Program-made: the position numbers and the translations under genes | Assembly (NCBI RefSeq): GCF_003625475.1 | Contig: NZ_RAIQ01000010.1 | Location: 39,489 to 103,488 of the forward strand | Length of the DNA stretch: 64,000 nt | Source of the DNA: Butyrivibrio sp. X503 | Lineage (GTDB): Bacteria > Bacillota > Clostridia > Lachnospirales > Lachnospiraceae | Direction of reading: 5' to 3' | Shown here: piece by piece, positions 43,596 through 52,798 of the stretch | Layout: the number at the start of each line of letters is the position of its first letter | Position numbering within the stretch: the first letter of the stretch is position 1 | Notes under the pieces: generated by a model | The model's database searches: none | The model's input: only the letters and a program-made list of their open reading frames with translations | Told to the model about the DNA's origin: nothing

Positions 43596-44492
43596 CTACT
43601 CTTCTGCCTCGCGCGGAATATCTTTTCCGTGGAGGTCCACGTAGTTTTCTTTAAGGGCGATTGCCCAGTATTTCTCAGGGATATCGGGCCAATGAACGAC
43701 GCCTCTTTCCTGCTCGCAAAGACGCATTGCACGAAGTAGGATCGTCTCATTGATGTCGACACCGGTGCGGATCGTGTGCATTGCTGAGGCAGCCCAGGCG
43801 GGTGCCATCGTGATAAGCTCCGATGCCTTGAATTCTCTGATAATCTCTTTTCTGTTGTAATCAAGCTGAATCTGCTCTTCTTCCCAATTCTTGCCCGTTC
43901 CGTGAAGAATGCAGAACTGCGTCTTTCCTTCGTGATACCACGGAATCCCGATAGATCCCGGATTCACAGCCTTTTTTCCTCTGTAGACATATGTATCCTG
44001 CACATGATTGTGGCCGTGCAGCAAAAGATTAGTCTTAAGATGCGCGATTATCCTCTTGGTATTTCTCTTTTCCCTAAACATAAGCTCGGCAGTGTTCTCG
44101 GGTGATCCGTGGCAGATCTCAAAAGGCGGATATCCCTTGATCTCGCATAGCATATAATTCGGCAGAGAATCAAAAAACTCAAGATCCTTTTCCGTCAGGT
44201 TCTCATATGTATAGAGGAGCGAGCCGCTCGCGGAGCCTTTTTTCCAATTGCCCTTTCCTTCCTTCCAATAGTCCAGAAGGTACTCCTCGCGATTTCCTCT
44301 GATGATATAAGTATTAAAATACTGCTTCAGCACATAAATAAGCTCCATCGTCTTCTGCGGATTGGGGCAGTCCGTCACGTAGTCGCCAAGAAGAGCAAAG
44401 TTCGTGATACCTTTGCCCATCGCATAATCAATGCACGCCTGGAGAGCCGTGTGATTGGCATGTATGTCGCTGAAAACCGCAATGTCCGTCAT
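43596..44492 (-). CDS. Metallophosphoesterase
   Basis: The product is 298 residues. Calcineurin-like motifs in order: FSDIHANHTALQ, LLGDYVTDCPNP, IRGNREEYLL, ICHGSPENT and LLHGHNHVQDTYVYRGK, with NPGSIGIPW typical of the YfcE/MJ0936-like class. The C-terminal part (after about residue 205) is helical. Cytoplasmic; substrate unknown. Its ATG overlaps the stop of the upstream ABC exporter gene by 4 bp, so it is translated with the exporter. This coupling suggests a shared physiological role. Confidence 0.85.
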   Translation of the reverse strand: MTDIAVFSDIHANHTALQACIDYAMGKGITNFALLGDYVTDCPNPQKTMELIYVLKQYFNTYIIRGNREEYLLDYWKEGKGNWKKGSASGSLLYTYENLTEKDLEFFDSLPNYMLCEIKGYPPFEICHGSPENTAELMFREKRNTKRIIAHLKTNLLLHGHNHVQDTYVYRGKKAVNPGSIGIPWYHEGKTQFCILHGTGKNWEEEQIQLDYNRKEIIREFKASELITMAPAWAASAMHTIRTGVDINETILLRAMRLCEQERGVVHWPDIPEKYWAIALKENYVDLHGKDIPREAEE

Positions 44493-46306
44493 ATCAGGTT
44501 AAAACTCCGTTCCTCAAACTGTCTTGTAAAGAGCTCATAGTAGTAGCCTTTTTGATTCATCAGCTCACTATGCTTACCTCTCTCAATTATTTTACCATCT
44601 TGTACGACCAAAATGATATCCGCATCAACAATTGTTGATAATCTATGCGCGATGACAAAAGAAGTCCTGCCTTTTGTAACGATTCCGATGGCGTCCTGTA
44701 TTTTTTTCTCAGTAACGACATCGATGGATGAAGTCGCTTCGTCGAGAATCAAAATCCTCGGATCGGCGAGTATCGCCCTTGCAAAAGAAAGAAGCTGCTT
44801 CTCTCCCGTCGATAGCATATCTCCGTCTTCTCCGACATCCGCATCAAGCCCCTTGTCCATCTTTCGAACGACATCCGAAGCCGACACAAGGTCAAGCGCT
44901 TTCCATATCTCTTCATCCGTCGCATCCGGCTTACCGTATCTTAAATTATCCCTTACGGAACCCGAGAAAAGATGCGGTGTCTGAAGGACGTATCCGATGT
45001 TACTGTGAAGCCAGAGCTGCGACCTAGCCGCTGCGTCTTTTCCGTCGATAAGGACATAACCCTTTGTCGGTTTAAAAAATCTGCAGACAAGATTTACGAG
45101 CGTCGACTTTCCGGCGCCTGTCTCACCGACTATAGCAACGTTGGTTCCCTGAGGAACCTTAAGATTAAAGTGCTCAAGAACGTACTCATCTCCGTCCGGA
45201 TAATGGAAGGAAACGTCCTTAAACTCGATGTCTCCGATAAGCTCCTCCCAGTTCTCTTTCTTGGGATTGAAAGTATCGCCGTATTTTTCGATAACTTCGG
45301 GAGTATCGAATACATCGGACTTTTCCTCGATCAGCTTAAAAAATCTCTCGACGTTAACCTGCACCGTGATAAGCTCGGAAAGCGTCACGATAACGTTCTG
45401 CACAGGCTCCATGAGCGCAAGCGCATATGATAAAAAGACTGAGAGCGTGCCGATTCCAAGGACCTCTTTCATCGTCATGATTCCGCCCTTATACAAAACA
45501 AGTGCAAGCGCTAACGATGAAAGCATGGTAACGGATGCGGTAAAAAATGCCGAATAATGCGCGGCGTTTACCGATGTCCTAAACATCTTCTTTGTATCTT
45601 TTTCAAAATCCGCCTGTATCTTATCCTCAACAACAAGCGTCTTTATCGCCTTGGCGCCTGTTATTCCTTCGTTGAAGTTACCCGTTATGGTCGAATTGAT
45701 CTCACGGACCTTTCTGTTTATCGCGATCAGTCTTTTCTGAAAGTAAGTCGCGAGAACGACCGTAACCGGCACAATCGCCATAACAATAAGCGCAAGCCTT
45801 ACGTTTTGAATTAGCATCATGATCAAAACGCAGACGATAAAAGAGCCGTTCCAGACAATGTCCATCATTCTCCACGACACCATGAGACCAATCTTTCCGG
45901 TATCACTCATGACACGCGCATGAATGTAACCCACGTTGTTCTGATTAAAGTAGGCAAAAGAAAGCTCTTGAAGATGATTAAACGCAGCGTTTCTTAAGTC
46001 TCTGTCCATGCCCATCTCGACCTGTCCGCAGATGTATGTGCAGACAAAGTTATCAACTACCAAAACAATCAAAAGAGCAACGTATAAAATTGTAAAGATC
46101 GGTAATCCCTTAAGTGTTCCCTTTCCGACAAAATTGTCGATCGCATACTTGTTGAAGATTGGAATAAACGAATCAAGGAGTGAACTCAAAACTCCCAGAC
46201 TTACCATAAACACTATCTTCCAAAGGTATGGCTTTATGTAAGGATACAGCTTAGGGATTCCGAAAAATTTAAGATTCGTACCTGTTGTACTGTTTTCCTT
46301 TTTCAT
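44489..46306 (-). CDS. ABC exporter half-transporter, catalytic-Glu subunit
   Basis: The product is 605 residues: a six-helix membrane domain followed by a nucleotide-binding domain. Walker A is VGETGAGKSTLVNL, Walker B is ILILDEATSSID with the catalytic Glu present, and the signature is degenerate (LSTGEKQLLSFA instead of LSGGQ). The H-loop is IAHRLST. With the partner gene it fits a heterodimeric multidrug or lipid-type exporter of the LmrCD/TM287-288 class. Overlaps the partner and the phosphoesterase gene by 4 bp each. Confidence 0.9.
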   Translation of the reverse strand: MKKENSTTGTNLKFFGIPKLYPYIKPYLWKIVFMVSLGVLSSLLDSFIPIFNKYAIDNFVGKGTLKGLPIFTILYVALLIVLVVDNFVCTYICGQVEMGMDRDLRNAAFNHLQELSFAYFNQNNVGYIHARVMSDTGKIGLMVSWRMMDIVWNGSFIVCVLIMMLIQNVRLALIVMAIVPVTVVLATYFQKRLIAINRKVREINSTITGNFNEGITGAKAIKTLVVEDKIQADFEKDTKKMFRTSVNAAHYSAFFTASVTMLSSLALALVLYKGGIMTMKEVLGIGTLSVFLSYALALMEPVQNVIVTLSELITVQVNVERFFKLIEEKSDVFDTPEVIEKYGDTFNPKKENWEELIGDIEFKDVSFHYPDGDEYVLEHFNLKVPQGTNVAIVGETGAGKSTLVNLVCRFFKPTKGYVLIDGKDAAARSQLWLHSNIGYVLQTPHLFSGSVRDNLRYGKPDATDEEIWKALDLVSASDVVRKMDKGLDADVGEDGDMLSTGEKQLLSFARAILADPRILILDEATSSIDVVTEKKIQDAIGIVTKGRTSFVIAHRLSTIVDADIILVVQDGKIIERGKHSELMNQKGYYYELFTRQFEERSFNLI

Positions 46307-48135
46307 ATTCCCTGCTTCTGAATATCATATATTCTCTTGTAAATTCCGTTATTTGCAACAAGCTCATCGTGCGAGCCGATCTCGGCAACCTTGCCCTTAT
46401 CAAGAACAAGAATGGTATCCGCATGCATGAGCGTAGTGATCCTGTGTGATATGAGAATGACCGTTGTTCCGACAGTCGTCTCGGAAAGTGCCTTTCTGAT
46501 CCTTGCATCCGTCCTTGTATCAACTGCGGAAAGCGAATCGTCAAAGATCATAATAGGTGGTTTACCCATAAGCATCTGCGCGATCGCGGTCCTCTGTTTC
46601 TGACCGCCCGAGAGCGTCACTCCCCTCTCTCCGACGTACGTTTCATAGCCTTTGTTAAAGTTACGTATCGCTTCATCAAGATCCGCAATCTTGGCGGCAT
46701 CACGAACTTCCTTGAAACTCGCGTCACTCTGTGTTATCGCTATGTTTTCGGATAACGTACCTGAAAAAAGAAAAGGCTCCTGAAGCACAAGGCCGATGTT
46801 GCGCCGTAGGTAGCTGCGCTTGATATCCTTGATGTCGACATCGCCTATCGTGATCCTGCCGGAATTCTCTGCCGTTTCGACATCTCCTGTGCTTTCCGGA
46901 AGATCGTATAGCTTGTCCATCAGATACATAAGCGTCGATTTACCCGAGCCCGTTCCGCCCAGAACTCCGAAGGTCGTGCCCGCTTTTATCCTAAAGCTGA
47001 CATTGCTAAGAACATCCTCCGTTCCGTTTCCGTATTTGTACGATACGTTATCAAATACAATATCCCTGCTCATCGGAGGCTCTACCGCATTCTCACTGTC
47101 TTTTTCCTCTTCGGAATTCATGATGTAACGAAGCCTGTCAATCGAAACTCCCGCCTTACTCATCTCGGAGATGATCCTTCCGAGCGCTCTTACGGGCCAT
47201 GTGAGCATCGCGTTAAGTGAAACAAAAGCTATGTATTCACCGACCGTGATGCTGTTTTGAACGCACAGCACGGCACCTATGATAGTCACGAGCATAACCT
47301 GAAGACCCGAAATAAGGTCATTAGATGCCCAGAACGCAGACAACGTGCGGATCAGGTCGATCCAGAGATTTGTATAGTGATAGTTCTGCGTTTCAAATCT
47401 CTCTTTTTCATAGGCTTCTCTTCCGAATGCACGAACGACGCGCACTCCCGTGAGGTTCTCCTGAGCTGTTGCGGAAAGCCTTCCCTCCTCACTGTCAGCC
47501 TTTTCAAAGCCCTTACTGATCCTTCTGTGAAAAAGACAAGAATACAGCACAATGATCGGAATAAAAACCGCCGAGAATATCGTAAGGTAGCCGCTTATTC
47601 CGAGCATAAAATACATTGCGACAGCAATCCTTACAGTGATCCTAAAAAGATTGATCATCTGCTCGGATACGAAATTCTTGATGGTATCGACATCGGAAGT
47701 GCATCGCTGGATAATATCTCCCGTGTGATTCTCCGAATGCCATGCAAAAGGAAGGCGTATGATGTGCTCGAAAAGAGTATCTCGCATTCGCCTTGTAAAT
47801 TTCTCCGCCGCTATTGAATTAAAAAGCTTGAATAAATATCTAAAGAGAGCCGTTGCTATCGCACATCCTGCGACAACAAGCGCCATAAGATAAAGATGTA
47901 CTCTCAGATAGTCCCTTCCTCCAAGCATATTTATCACGTGATCGATATAACTCGGGACGCTGCTGTCCGCAGCGTCCACGAGAAGAAAATCAACCGTATA
48001 CTGCACGAATTTCGGACTTACGAGTTCAAAAAATGTCACAAGTACCGAGCATATCATGCTTATTACAAAAAAGATCACGCTTCCCTTGAGGAAGTATAGG
48101 ACCATTTGTGATTTTGTTTTATATTTATTGTTCAT
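46303..48135 (-). CDS. ABC exporter half-transporter, degenerate-site subunit
   Basis: The product is 610 residues with the same membrane-domain plus ATPase layout. Walker A is LGGTGSGKSTLMYL, the signature is canonical (TLSGGQKQRTAIAQ), but Walker B is IMIFDDSLSAVD, with Asp in place of the catalytic Glu. H-loop ISHRITT. Paired with the next gene, one ATP site would be consensus and one degenerate, the rule in heterodimeric exporters. First gene of a three-gene coupled set. Substrate unknown. Confidence 0.9.
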   Translation of the reverse strand: MNNKYKTKSQMVLYFLKGSVIFFVISMICSVLVTFFELVSPKFVQYTVDFLLVDAADSSVPSYIDHVINMLGGRDYLRVHLYLMALVVAGCAIATALFRYLFKLFNSIAAEKFTRRMRDTLFEHIIRLPFAWHSENHTGDIIQRCTSDVDTIKNFVSEQMINLFRITVRIAVAMYFMLGISGYLTIFSAVFIPIIVLYSCLFHRRISKGFEKADSEEGRLSATAQENLTGVRVVRAFGREAYEKERFETQNYHYTNLWIDLIRTLSAFWASNDLISGLQVMLVTIIGAVLCVQNSITVGEYIAFVSLNAMLTWPVRALGRIISEMSKAGVSIDRLRYIMNSEEEKDSENAVEPPMSRDIVFDNVSYKYGNGTEDVLSNVSFRIKAGTTFGVLGGTGSGKSTLMYLMDKLYDLPESTGDVETAENSGRITIGDVDIKDIKRSYLRRNIGLVLQEPFLFSGTLSENIAITQSDASFKEVRDAAKIADLDEAIRNFNKGYETYVGERGVTLSGGQKQRTAIAQMLMGKPPIMIFDDSLSAVDTRTDARIRKALSETTVGTTVILISHRITTLMHADTILVLDKGKVAEIGSHDELVANNGIYKRIYDIQKQGI

Positions 48136-48191
48136 GTATAAACCTATGGTCAGTATCGGCCATGGCTGTTATAAGCCCGTAAAGAGCCGGG

Positions 48192-49115
48192 TTACTTCAA
48201 AGACTCTTTTATTGAGCTTGCAAGACCTGCGATTCCCTGAATGTTGGAGGGAACGATAATCTTGGTTGCCTGTCCGTCAGAAGCTTTCTCAAAGGCTTCA
48301 AGGCTCTTAAGTGTAAGAACGGACTCATCCGCACCTGCCTCTTTGAGCATCTTGATACCTTCCGCATTAGCCTGCTGCACGCTCTTGATAGCCGCTGCCT
48401 GACCTTCTGCCTCTCGTATTTTCTTTTCCTTCTCAGCTTCAGCTCTAAGAATTGTTGCCTGCTTATCAGCCTCAGCCTGGAGGATCTTACTCTGTTTCTC
48501 ACCCTCTGCAACGGTGATCTGTGACTGCTTCTCACCTTCCGCGAAGAGGATCTTTTCTCTCTTTTCACGCTCAGCCTTCATCTGCTTCTCCATCGCGTCA
48601 CGAATCTGCTCCGGAGGATTGATGTTCTTAAGCTCGACTCTTGTGATCTTGATTCCCCAAGGATCGGTAGCGATATCAAGCGCATCCTGCATCTGTGCGT
48701 TGATCTGATCTCTTGATGTAAGTGTCTCATCGAGTGTAAGTGAACCGATAACGTTACGAAGTGTGGTCGCTGTGAGGTTCTCGATGGCTCCGATAGGATT
48801 TCTTACTCCGTAAGCGTAAGCCTTGGGATCTGAAATTCTAAAGAAGACGATGGAATCAATCTGCATTGTTACGTTATCCTGTGTGATAACGGGCTGAGGC
48901 GGGAAGTCGCAGTACTGCTCCTTGAGGTCCACCTGTCTTGCCACTCTGTCTATAAAAGGAACTTTGAAGTGAAGACCTACATCCCAAGTCTCCTTATAAG
49001 CTCCGAGTCTCTCAATTACAAATGAATGTGCCTGAGGCACGATCCTGATGTTGGCTGCAAGTATGATAATAGCCAGAACGACTACTATTCCAATAAAATA
49101 AGTAAATGATGTCAT
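48192..49115 (-). CDS. SPFH/stomatin-like membrane protein
   Basis: The product is 307 residues. An N-terminal membrane helix (residues 5-22) is followed by the SPFH domain (VPQAHSFVIERLGAYKETWD, VGLHFKVPFIDRVARQVDLK) and a long Ala/Glu/Lys coiled coil with AEGEKQ-type repeats (about 190-255). It matches the stomatin/paraslipin group (QmcA-like). Role in family: scaffolding of membrane microdomains and protein quality control. It is paired with an NfeD gene, the usual partner, 34 bp upstream. Confidence 0.9.
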   Translation of the reverse strand: MTSFTYFIGIVVVLAIIILAANIRIVPQAHSFVIERLGAYKETWDVGLHFKVPFIDRVARQVDLKEQYCDFPPQPVITQDNVTMQIDSIVFFRISDPKAYAYGVRNPIGAIENLTATTLRNVIGSLTLDETLTSRDQINAQMQDALDIATDPWGIKITRVELKNINPPEQIRDAMEKQMKAEREKREKILFAEGEKQSQITVAEGEKQSKILQAEADKQATILRAEAEKEKKIREAEGQAAAIKSVQQANAEGIKMLKEAGADESVLTLKSLEAFEKASDGQATKIIVPSNIQGIAGLASSIKESLK

Positions 49116-49149
49116 GGTTTTTCCTCCCTTGTATATAAGTAATTATTTT

Positions 49150-49599
49150 TTACATAAAATCTCTTTTTACGATAAGCTTGTTGCCCTCGACCTTTACGAC
49201 TGTAACTTCGGTCCCCTCAGGGATTGTGATATTACTGTCCTCGGATCTGGCAAGCCATATAGAACCTTCATATTCGACTTTACCGGTCTCTTCGAGATTG
49301 TCGATCTTGGTCTTTACGATCAGTTTCTTCCCTATTACCGAATCGATATTGGTTTTCTCTATGTTATTGTTTAGGTACTTGGCCGCCAGCGGTCTTACCG
49401 CCGCAATACTCACTATCGACACAATTGCAAAAACAGCAATCTGCACCGGAATACTCGCTCCAAATGCCGCAAAAAACATCGCAACAAAACATCCCGCCGC
49501 GAACCATATAGTCACAAGTCCAACGGTAGCAAGCTCAATAACAGCTAAGATTACAGTGAGTATCAGCCAGAAAGCAGCCGGTGTAGACATTATATTCAT
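49150..49599 (-). CDS. NfeD family membrane protein
   Basis: The product is 149 residues: three to four membrane helices in the first 80 residues, then a C-terminal OB-fold (IGKKLIVKTKIDNLEETGKV, NITIPEGTEVTVVKVEG). It is the short NfeD form without the ClpP-like protease domain. NfeD proteins associate with stomatin-like proteins; the SPFH gene is next in the operon. Confidence 0.9.
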   Translation of the reverse strand: MNIMSTPAAFWLILTVILAVIELATVGLVTIWFAAGCFVAMFFAAFGASIPVQIAVFAIVSIVSIAAVRPLAAKYLNNNIEKTNIDSVIGKKLIVKTKIDNLEETGKVEYEGSIWLARSEDSNITIPEGTEVTVVKVEGNKLIVKRDFM

Positions 49600-49787
49600 A
49601 AGATGCCCCCTTCCCCTGTATATTACTCGTATTATACAGTTTTTTTCACAAAAAATCTATTTTTATTATGTTTTCATGTTTTTTTATGTTTTTTTATCAC
49701 TTTAATGTTTGATTATTAGTGAATTTAAGACTATCATATATATATAGTGTTGCATTATGCGTAGTCTGTTTTTCGGAGGATAAAAAA

Positions 49788-51179
49788 TTGTCGATACCGA
49801 TTACATACGATAATTTCAAAACTTATGTTTCTTTATGCAACGCCCCGTGCGCGATATTATCGGTTGAGCGTAGGGGGGAAGGAGTTTGCGGAGACATAAA
49901 AGTTGTTGCCGCCAATGATTCTTTCAGCATGACCAACGAGGATGTTGAAGGAAAGCTTTACACGGACTATTTTCCAAAAGATCCTAAATTTGAAGACATT
50001 TGCTATAAGGCGGCATTTGAAGGAGAATCTTATCACGCTTATCTCGACACCAGAAAGATTTACGGATTCTGGACCGAGAACTCCACTATTCCGATCGTTC
50101 ATGAAGAAGGATCGAATATCGGCTATTGCCAACTGACATATTTTCTGACAAAAGAGATGGATACGGGCAAATATTCTATTATTGCACCCGATATTGCGAC
50201 ATTTGTCATCGAAACCTGTTTAAAACTACGAGGAGACGATGATTTCTATACCAAGATGGACACGGTAACCAAAGATATCCGTGAATTCACGGACAGCTAT
50301 GCCGCAAGTATAATGACCATCTCAAGAGATCTATATAAATTCGATGTCATTTCCGAAAACGTGCAAAATAACGAGGTTTGCCTTAGAGATATCTTTTCCG
50401 ATGTTCCTTATGAAATTGTAGAATCATGGGAAGAACTGGTGGCTGATACCAACTGCATTGTTATAAGAAACGAAGATGATATGCAGTACTATGAATCCAA
50501 GGCTCCCGAATGGGTCAGGACCCTTCGAGATAACGATGTCAGGACCCTTTGCCTCGTTCCGTTCATACATCAGAACACCATAATCGGATATCTTTATATC
50601 ACGAACTTTGATGTGACGAATTTAACCAAGATAAAGAATACGATCGAACTACTCTCCGTCTTCCTTTCGTCGGAGACCGCTCACCACATCTTTATAGAAA
50701 GGCTCAGGAGCCTCAGCCTTATCGATGCAAGAACCGGTGTTTATAACAGAAATGCCATGAACAACAAGGTCGATGAGCTCGCGGCTCAGCTTAGCATCAA
50801 GCCGATTCCTTTCAGCGTTGCTTTTTGCTATCTCAACACTCTTAAAACAGTTAACAAGGACGGCGGACACGAGGCAGGAAATAAGCTCCTTAAGGAAGCA
50901 GCTCAGCTTCTGAAGGACACCTTTAAAAATGACTATATTTACAGGTCATCCGGTGATGAATTTGCCATTATCTCCACTAGCTCGACAGAAAAAGAGTTTG
51001 AAGAAAAGGTAAAGAGACTTAAAGAAAAAGCCAAAGATCCCGCGTGGATCTATTTCACGGTCGGATATTACACAGACAACACAGACGGAGCACTTCATTC
51101 GGCAATGCGCTACGCAAACAAATACGAGCGCGAGTTCAACGAAGAGTTTTATTATAACTATCCCGATATGGTTAAATAA
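49788..51179 (+). CDS. Sensor protein with degenerate GGDEF domain
   Basis: The product is 463 residues from a TTG at 49788 with CGGAGG upstream (an in-frame start at 49719 has no ribosome site). N-terminal PAS-like region, then a GAF-like region (LVPFIHQNTIIGYLYITNF), then a GGDEF-fold domain. The signature near residue 386 is SSGDEF, the metal-binding Asp of the FxDLN motif is Tyr (CYLNTLKTVNKDGGH), and GHDAGD is GHEAGN. It is therefore unlikely to make c-di-GMP. It is paired head-to-tail with an intact paralog 26 bp downstream and may regulate it or act as a sensor. Confidence 0.85.
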   Translation: MSIPITYDNFKTYVSLCNAPCAILSVERRGEGVCGDIKVVAANDSFSMTNEDVEGKLYTDYFPKDPKFEDICYKAAFEGESYHAYLDTRKIYGFWTENSTIPIVHEEGSNIGYCQLTYFLTKEMDTGKYSIIAPDIATFVIETCLKLRGDDDFYTKMDTVTKDIREFTDSYAASIMTISRDLYKFDVISENVQNNEVCLRDIFSDVPYEIVESWEELVADTNCIVIRNEDDMQYYESKAPEWVRTLRDNDVRTLCLVPFIHQNTIIGYLYITNFDVTNLTKIKNTIELLSVFLSSETAHHIFIERLRSLSLIDARTGVYNRNAMNNKVDELAAQLSIKPIPFSVAFCYLNTLKTVNKDGGHEAGNKLLKEAAQLLKDTFKNDYIYRSSGDEFAIISTSSTEKEFEEKVKRLKEKAKDPAWIYFTVGYYTDNTDGALHSAMRYANKYEREFNEEFYYNYPDMVK

Positions 51180-51205
51180 GAGTTTTCAAAAGGACGGTAT
51201 GCAAA

Positions 51206-52672
51206 ATGAGTAATGATCTTTATGTGAGATTAAAAGCTGCAGTCAATGCCATAACGCCTTCAGCTGCAATCTTTGAGGTTGAAGTTGACGGTGAGGGCAA
51301 ATTTAAAGAGATGCGTTATTTTGCCATAAACAAATCATTTATCATGGACTGCATGGCTATGTTCTTCCAAAACGAAGAAGATAATCAAAAAGACATGGCT
51401 CAGAAAGTAAAAGAGCTTGAAAAAAAAATGGAAGGCGCCGAATATACAATAAATGTTCCTAAGGAGCCGAAATTTGAAGATTTCTGCTACAGAGCCGCAT
51501 GGAAAAAGCAGCCTATTCATACCTATGTCGATACAACAATGATGTACGGCTACTGGACTGAGGATTACATGATTCCGATAGAAGTTTCCGATGAAGAAAG
51601 AAAGCCGAATGTAGCATATTGTCAGTTTATGTACACTCTCAACAAGGAGATGGACACCAATAAATATTCAAACGTATCTCCCGATATAGCTTCTTTCGTT
51701 ATAAGAACTTGTCTTGAGCTTAGAAATGAGAAGGACTTCTACTCCAGCATGGACACTGTAACAAGTTACATTCGTGAATATACAGCCTCAAACGCAGCCA
51801 GTGTTTTAAGTTACCAAGCCGATCTTGAAAAATACGAAGTAATAAGCGGTGCGGTGGACGATCCGAACGTAAGCTTAAAAGAGATATTCAAACAGGTTCC
51901 CTTCTCTGTCATAGCAAGCTGGGAACGGTTATTCAAAACATCAAATTGCATCATTATAAAGGACGAAAATGATCTGGCACATTATGAATCCCTTGCCCCG
52001 GAATGGATTGCCACATTAAAGCCTTATGGAATTTTCAGCTTATGCCTGGTTCCGTTTATCCATCAAGGTTCGATAATAGGCTTCCTCTATATCACCAACT
52101 TTGATGTAACAAGCGTAACTCGCGTAAAAGAAACAATTGAGATGGTCTCCTTCTTCTTATCCGCAGAAGTTGCCAATCATCTCTTCCTTGAAAGACTCGA
52201 ATACTTAAGTAATGTAGATATCCTTACAGGCGTAAAGAACAGAAACTGCATGAACGTAGACGTTGACGAGCTTGCTCTTAAGATGGAATTCGATCCAAGA
52301 CCGTTTACCGTTGCATTCTGTGATCTTAACGGCCTCAAGACAATAAATGACAATCAGGGACATGACGCCGGTGATAAGCTTATTGTAGCAGCCGCAAATA
52401 TCCTAAAGGAAGTATTCCCTGATGACAATATCTACAGAGCGGGCGGTGATGAGTTCTCGATCATCTCCACTCACGGAAGCGAAGAAGACTTTAAAAAGAA
52501 AGTTGACAGGCTACGCGAACTTGCAAGCGATCCCGAATGGCTATGCTTCGCCATAGGCTATTATCACGACGAGACCGAAGGAAAACTAAGGCTCGCCATG
52601 AGATATGCCGATGAGCGGATGTACAAAGATAAAAATGAATTCTATAAGGCGCATCCTGAAAAGAGACGATAA
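51206..52672 (+). CDS. Diguanylate cyclase (intact GGDEF domain)
   Basis: The product is 488 residues and is paralogous over its full length to the preceding protein. PAS-like N-terminus (SAAIFEVEVDGEGKFKEMR), GAF-like middle (LVPFIHQGSIIGFLYITNF), GGDEF domain with AGGDEFS near residue 411, FCDLNGLKTINDNQGHDAGD with the metal Asp, and KNRNCMN. No RxxD inhibitory site is visible upstream of GGDEF. Reaction: two GTP to c-di-GMP. No membrane segment, so cytoplasmic. A strong terminator follows. Confidence 0.9.
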   Translation: MSNDLYVRLKAAVNAITPSAAIFEVEVDGEGKFKEMRYFAINKSFIMDCMAMFFQNEEDNQKDMAQKVKELEKKMEGAEYTINVPKEPKFEDFCYRAAWKKQPIHTYVDTTMMYGYWTEDYMIPIEVSDEERKPNVAYCQFMYTLNKEMDTNKYSNVSPDIASFVIRTCLELRNEKDFYSSMDTVTSYIREYTASNAASVLSYQADLEKYEVISGAVDDPNVSLKEIFKQVPFSVIASWERLFKTSNCIIIKDENDLAHYESLAPEWIATLKPYGIFSLCLVPFIHQGSIIGFLYITNFDVTSVTRVKETIEMVSFFLSAEVANHLFLERLEYLSNVDILTGVKNRNCMNVDVDELALKMEFDPRPFTVAFCDLNGLKTINDNQGHDAGDKLIVAAANILKEVFPDDNIYRAGGDEFSIISTHGSEEDFKKKVDRLRELASDPEWLCFAIGYYHDETEGKLRLAMRYADERMYKDKNEFYKAHPEKRR

Positions 52673-52678
52673 AAAAAG

Positions 52679-52701
52679 CCCCGGAGGAAAATCCTCCGGG
52701 G
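52679..52701. terminator. Terminator after the GGDEF pair
   Basis: A perfect CCCCGGAGGA/TCCTCCGGGG stem (52679-52688 with 52692-52701), loop AAA, followed by ATTTTATT; a run of A precedes it, so it may serve both strands. Confidence 0.9.
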
Positions 52702-52719
52702 ATTTTATTATCAGTAGAA

Positions 52720-52798
52720 GTTCGACTCTCGCACTTCGTGCTCGATCGAACGACCTTGCTTACTAGGTTCGAAAGAACCTCACCAAGTAATCAAGGTC
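52720..52798. other. Double hairpin element abutting the GGGtGRT stop codon
   Basis: Hairpin 1: GTTCGA/TCGAAC (52720-52725 with 52746-52751) with inner GCAC-TTC-GTGC. Hairpin 2: GACCTTG/CAAGGTC (52752-52758 with 52792-52798), then TTACT/AGTAA, then AGGTTC-GAAA-GAACCT with a GNRA tetraloop. The last arm runs into the stop codon of the minus-strand gene (52797-52799). Confidence 0.6.
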
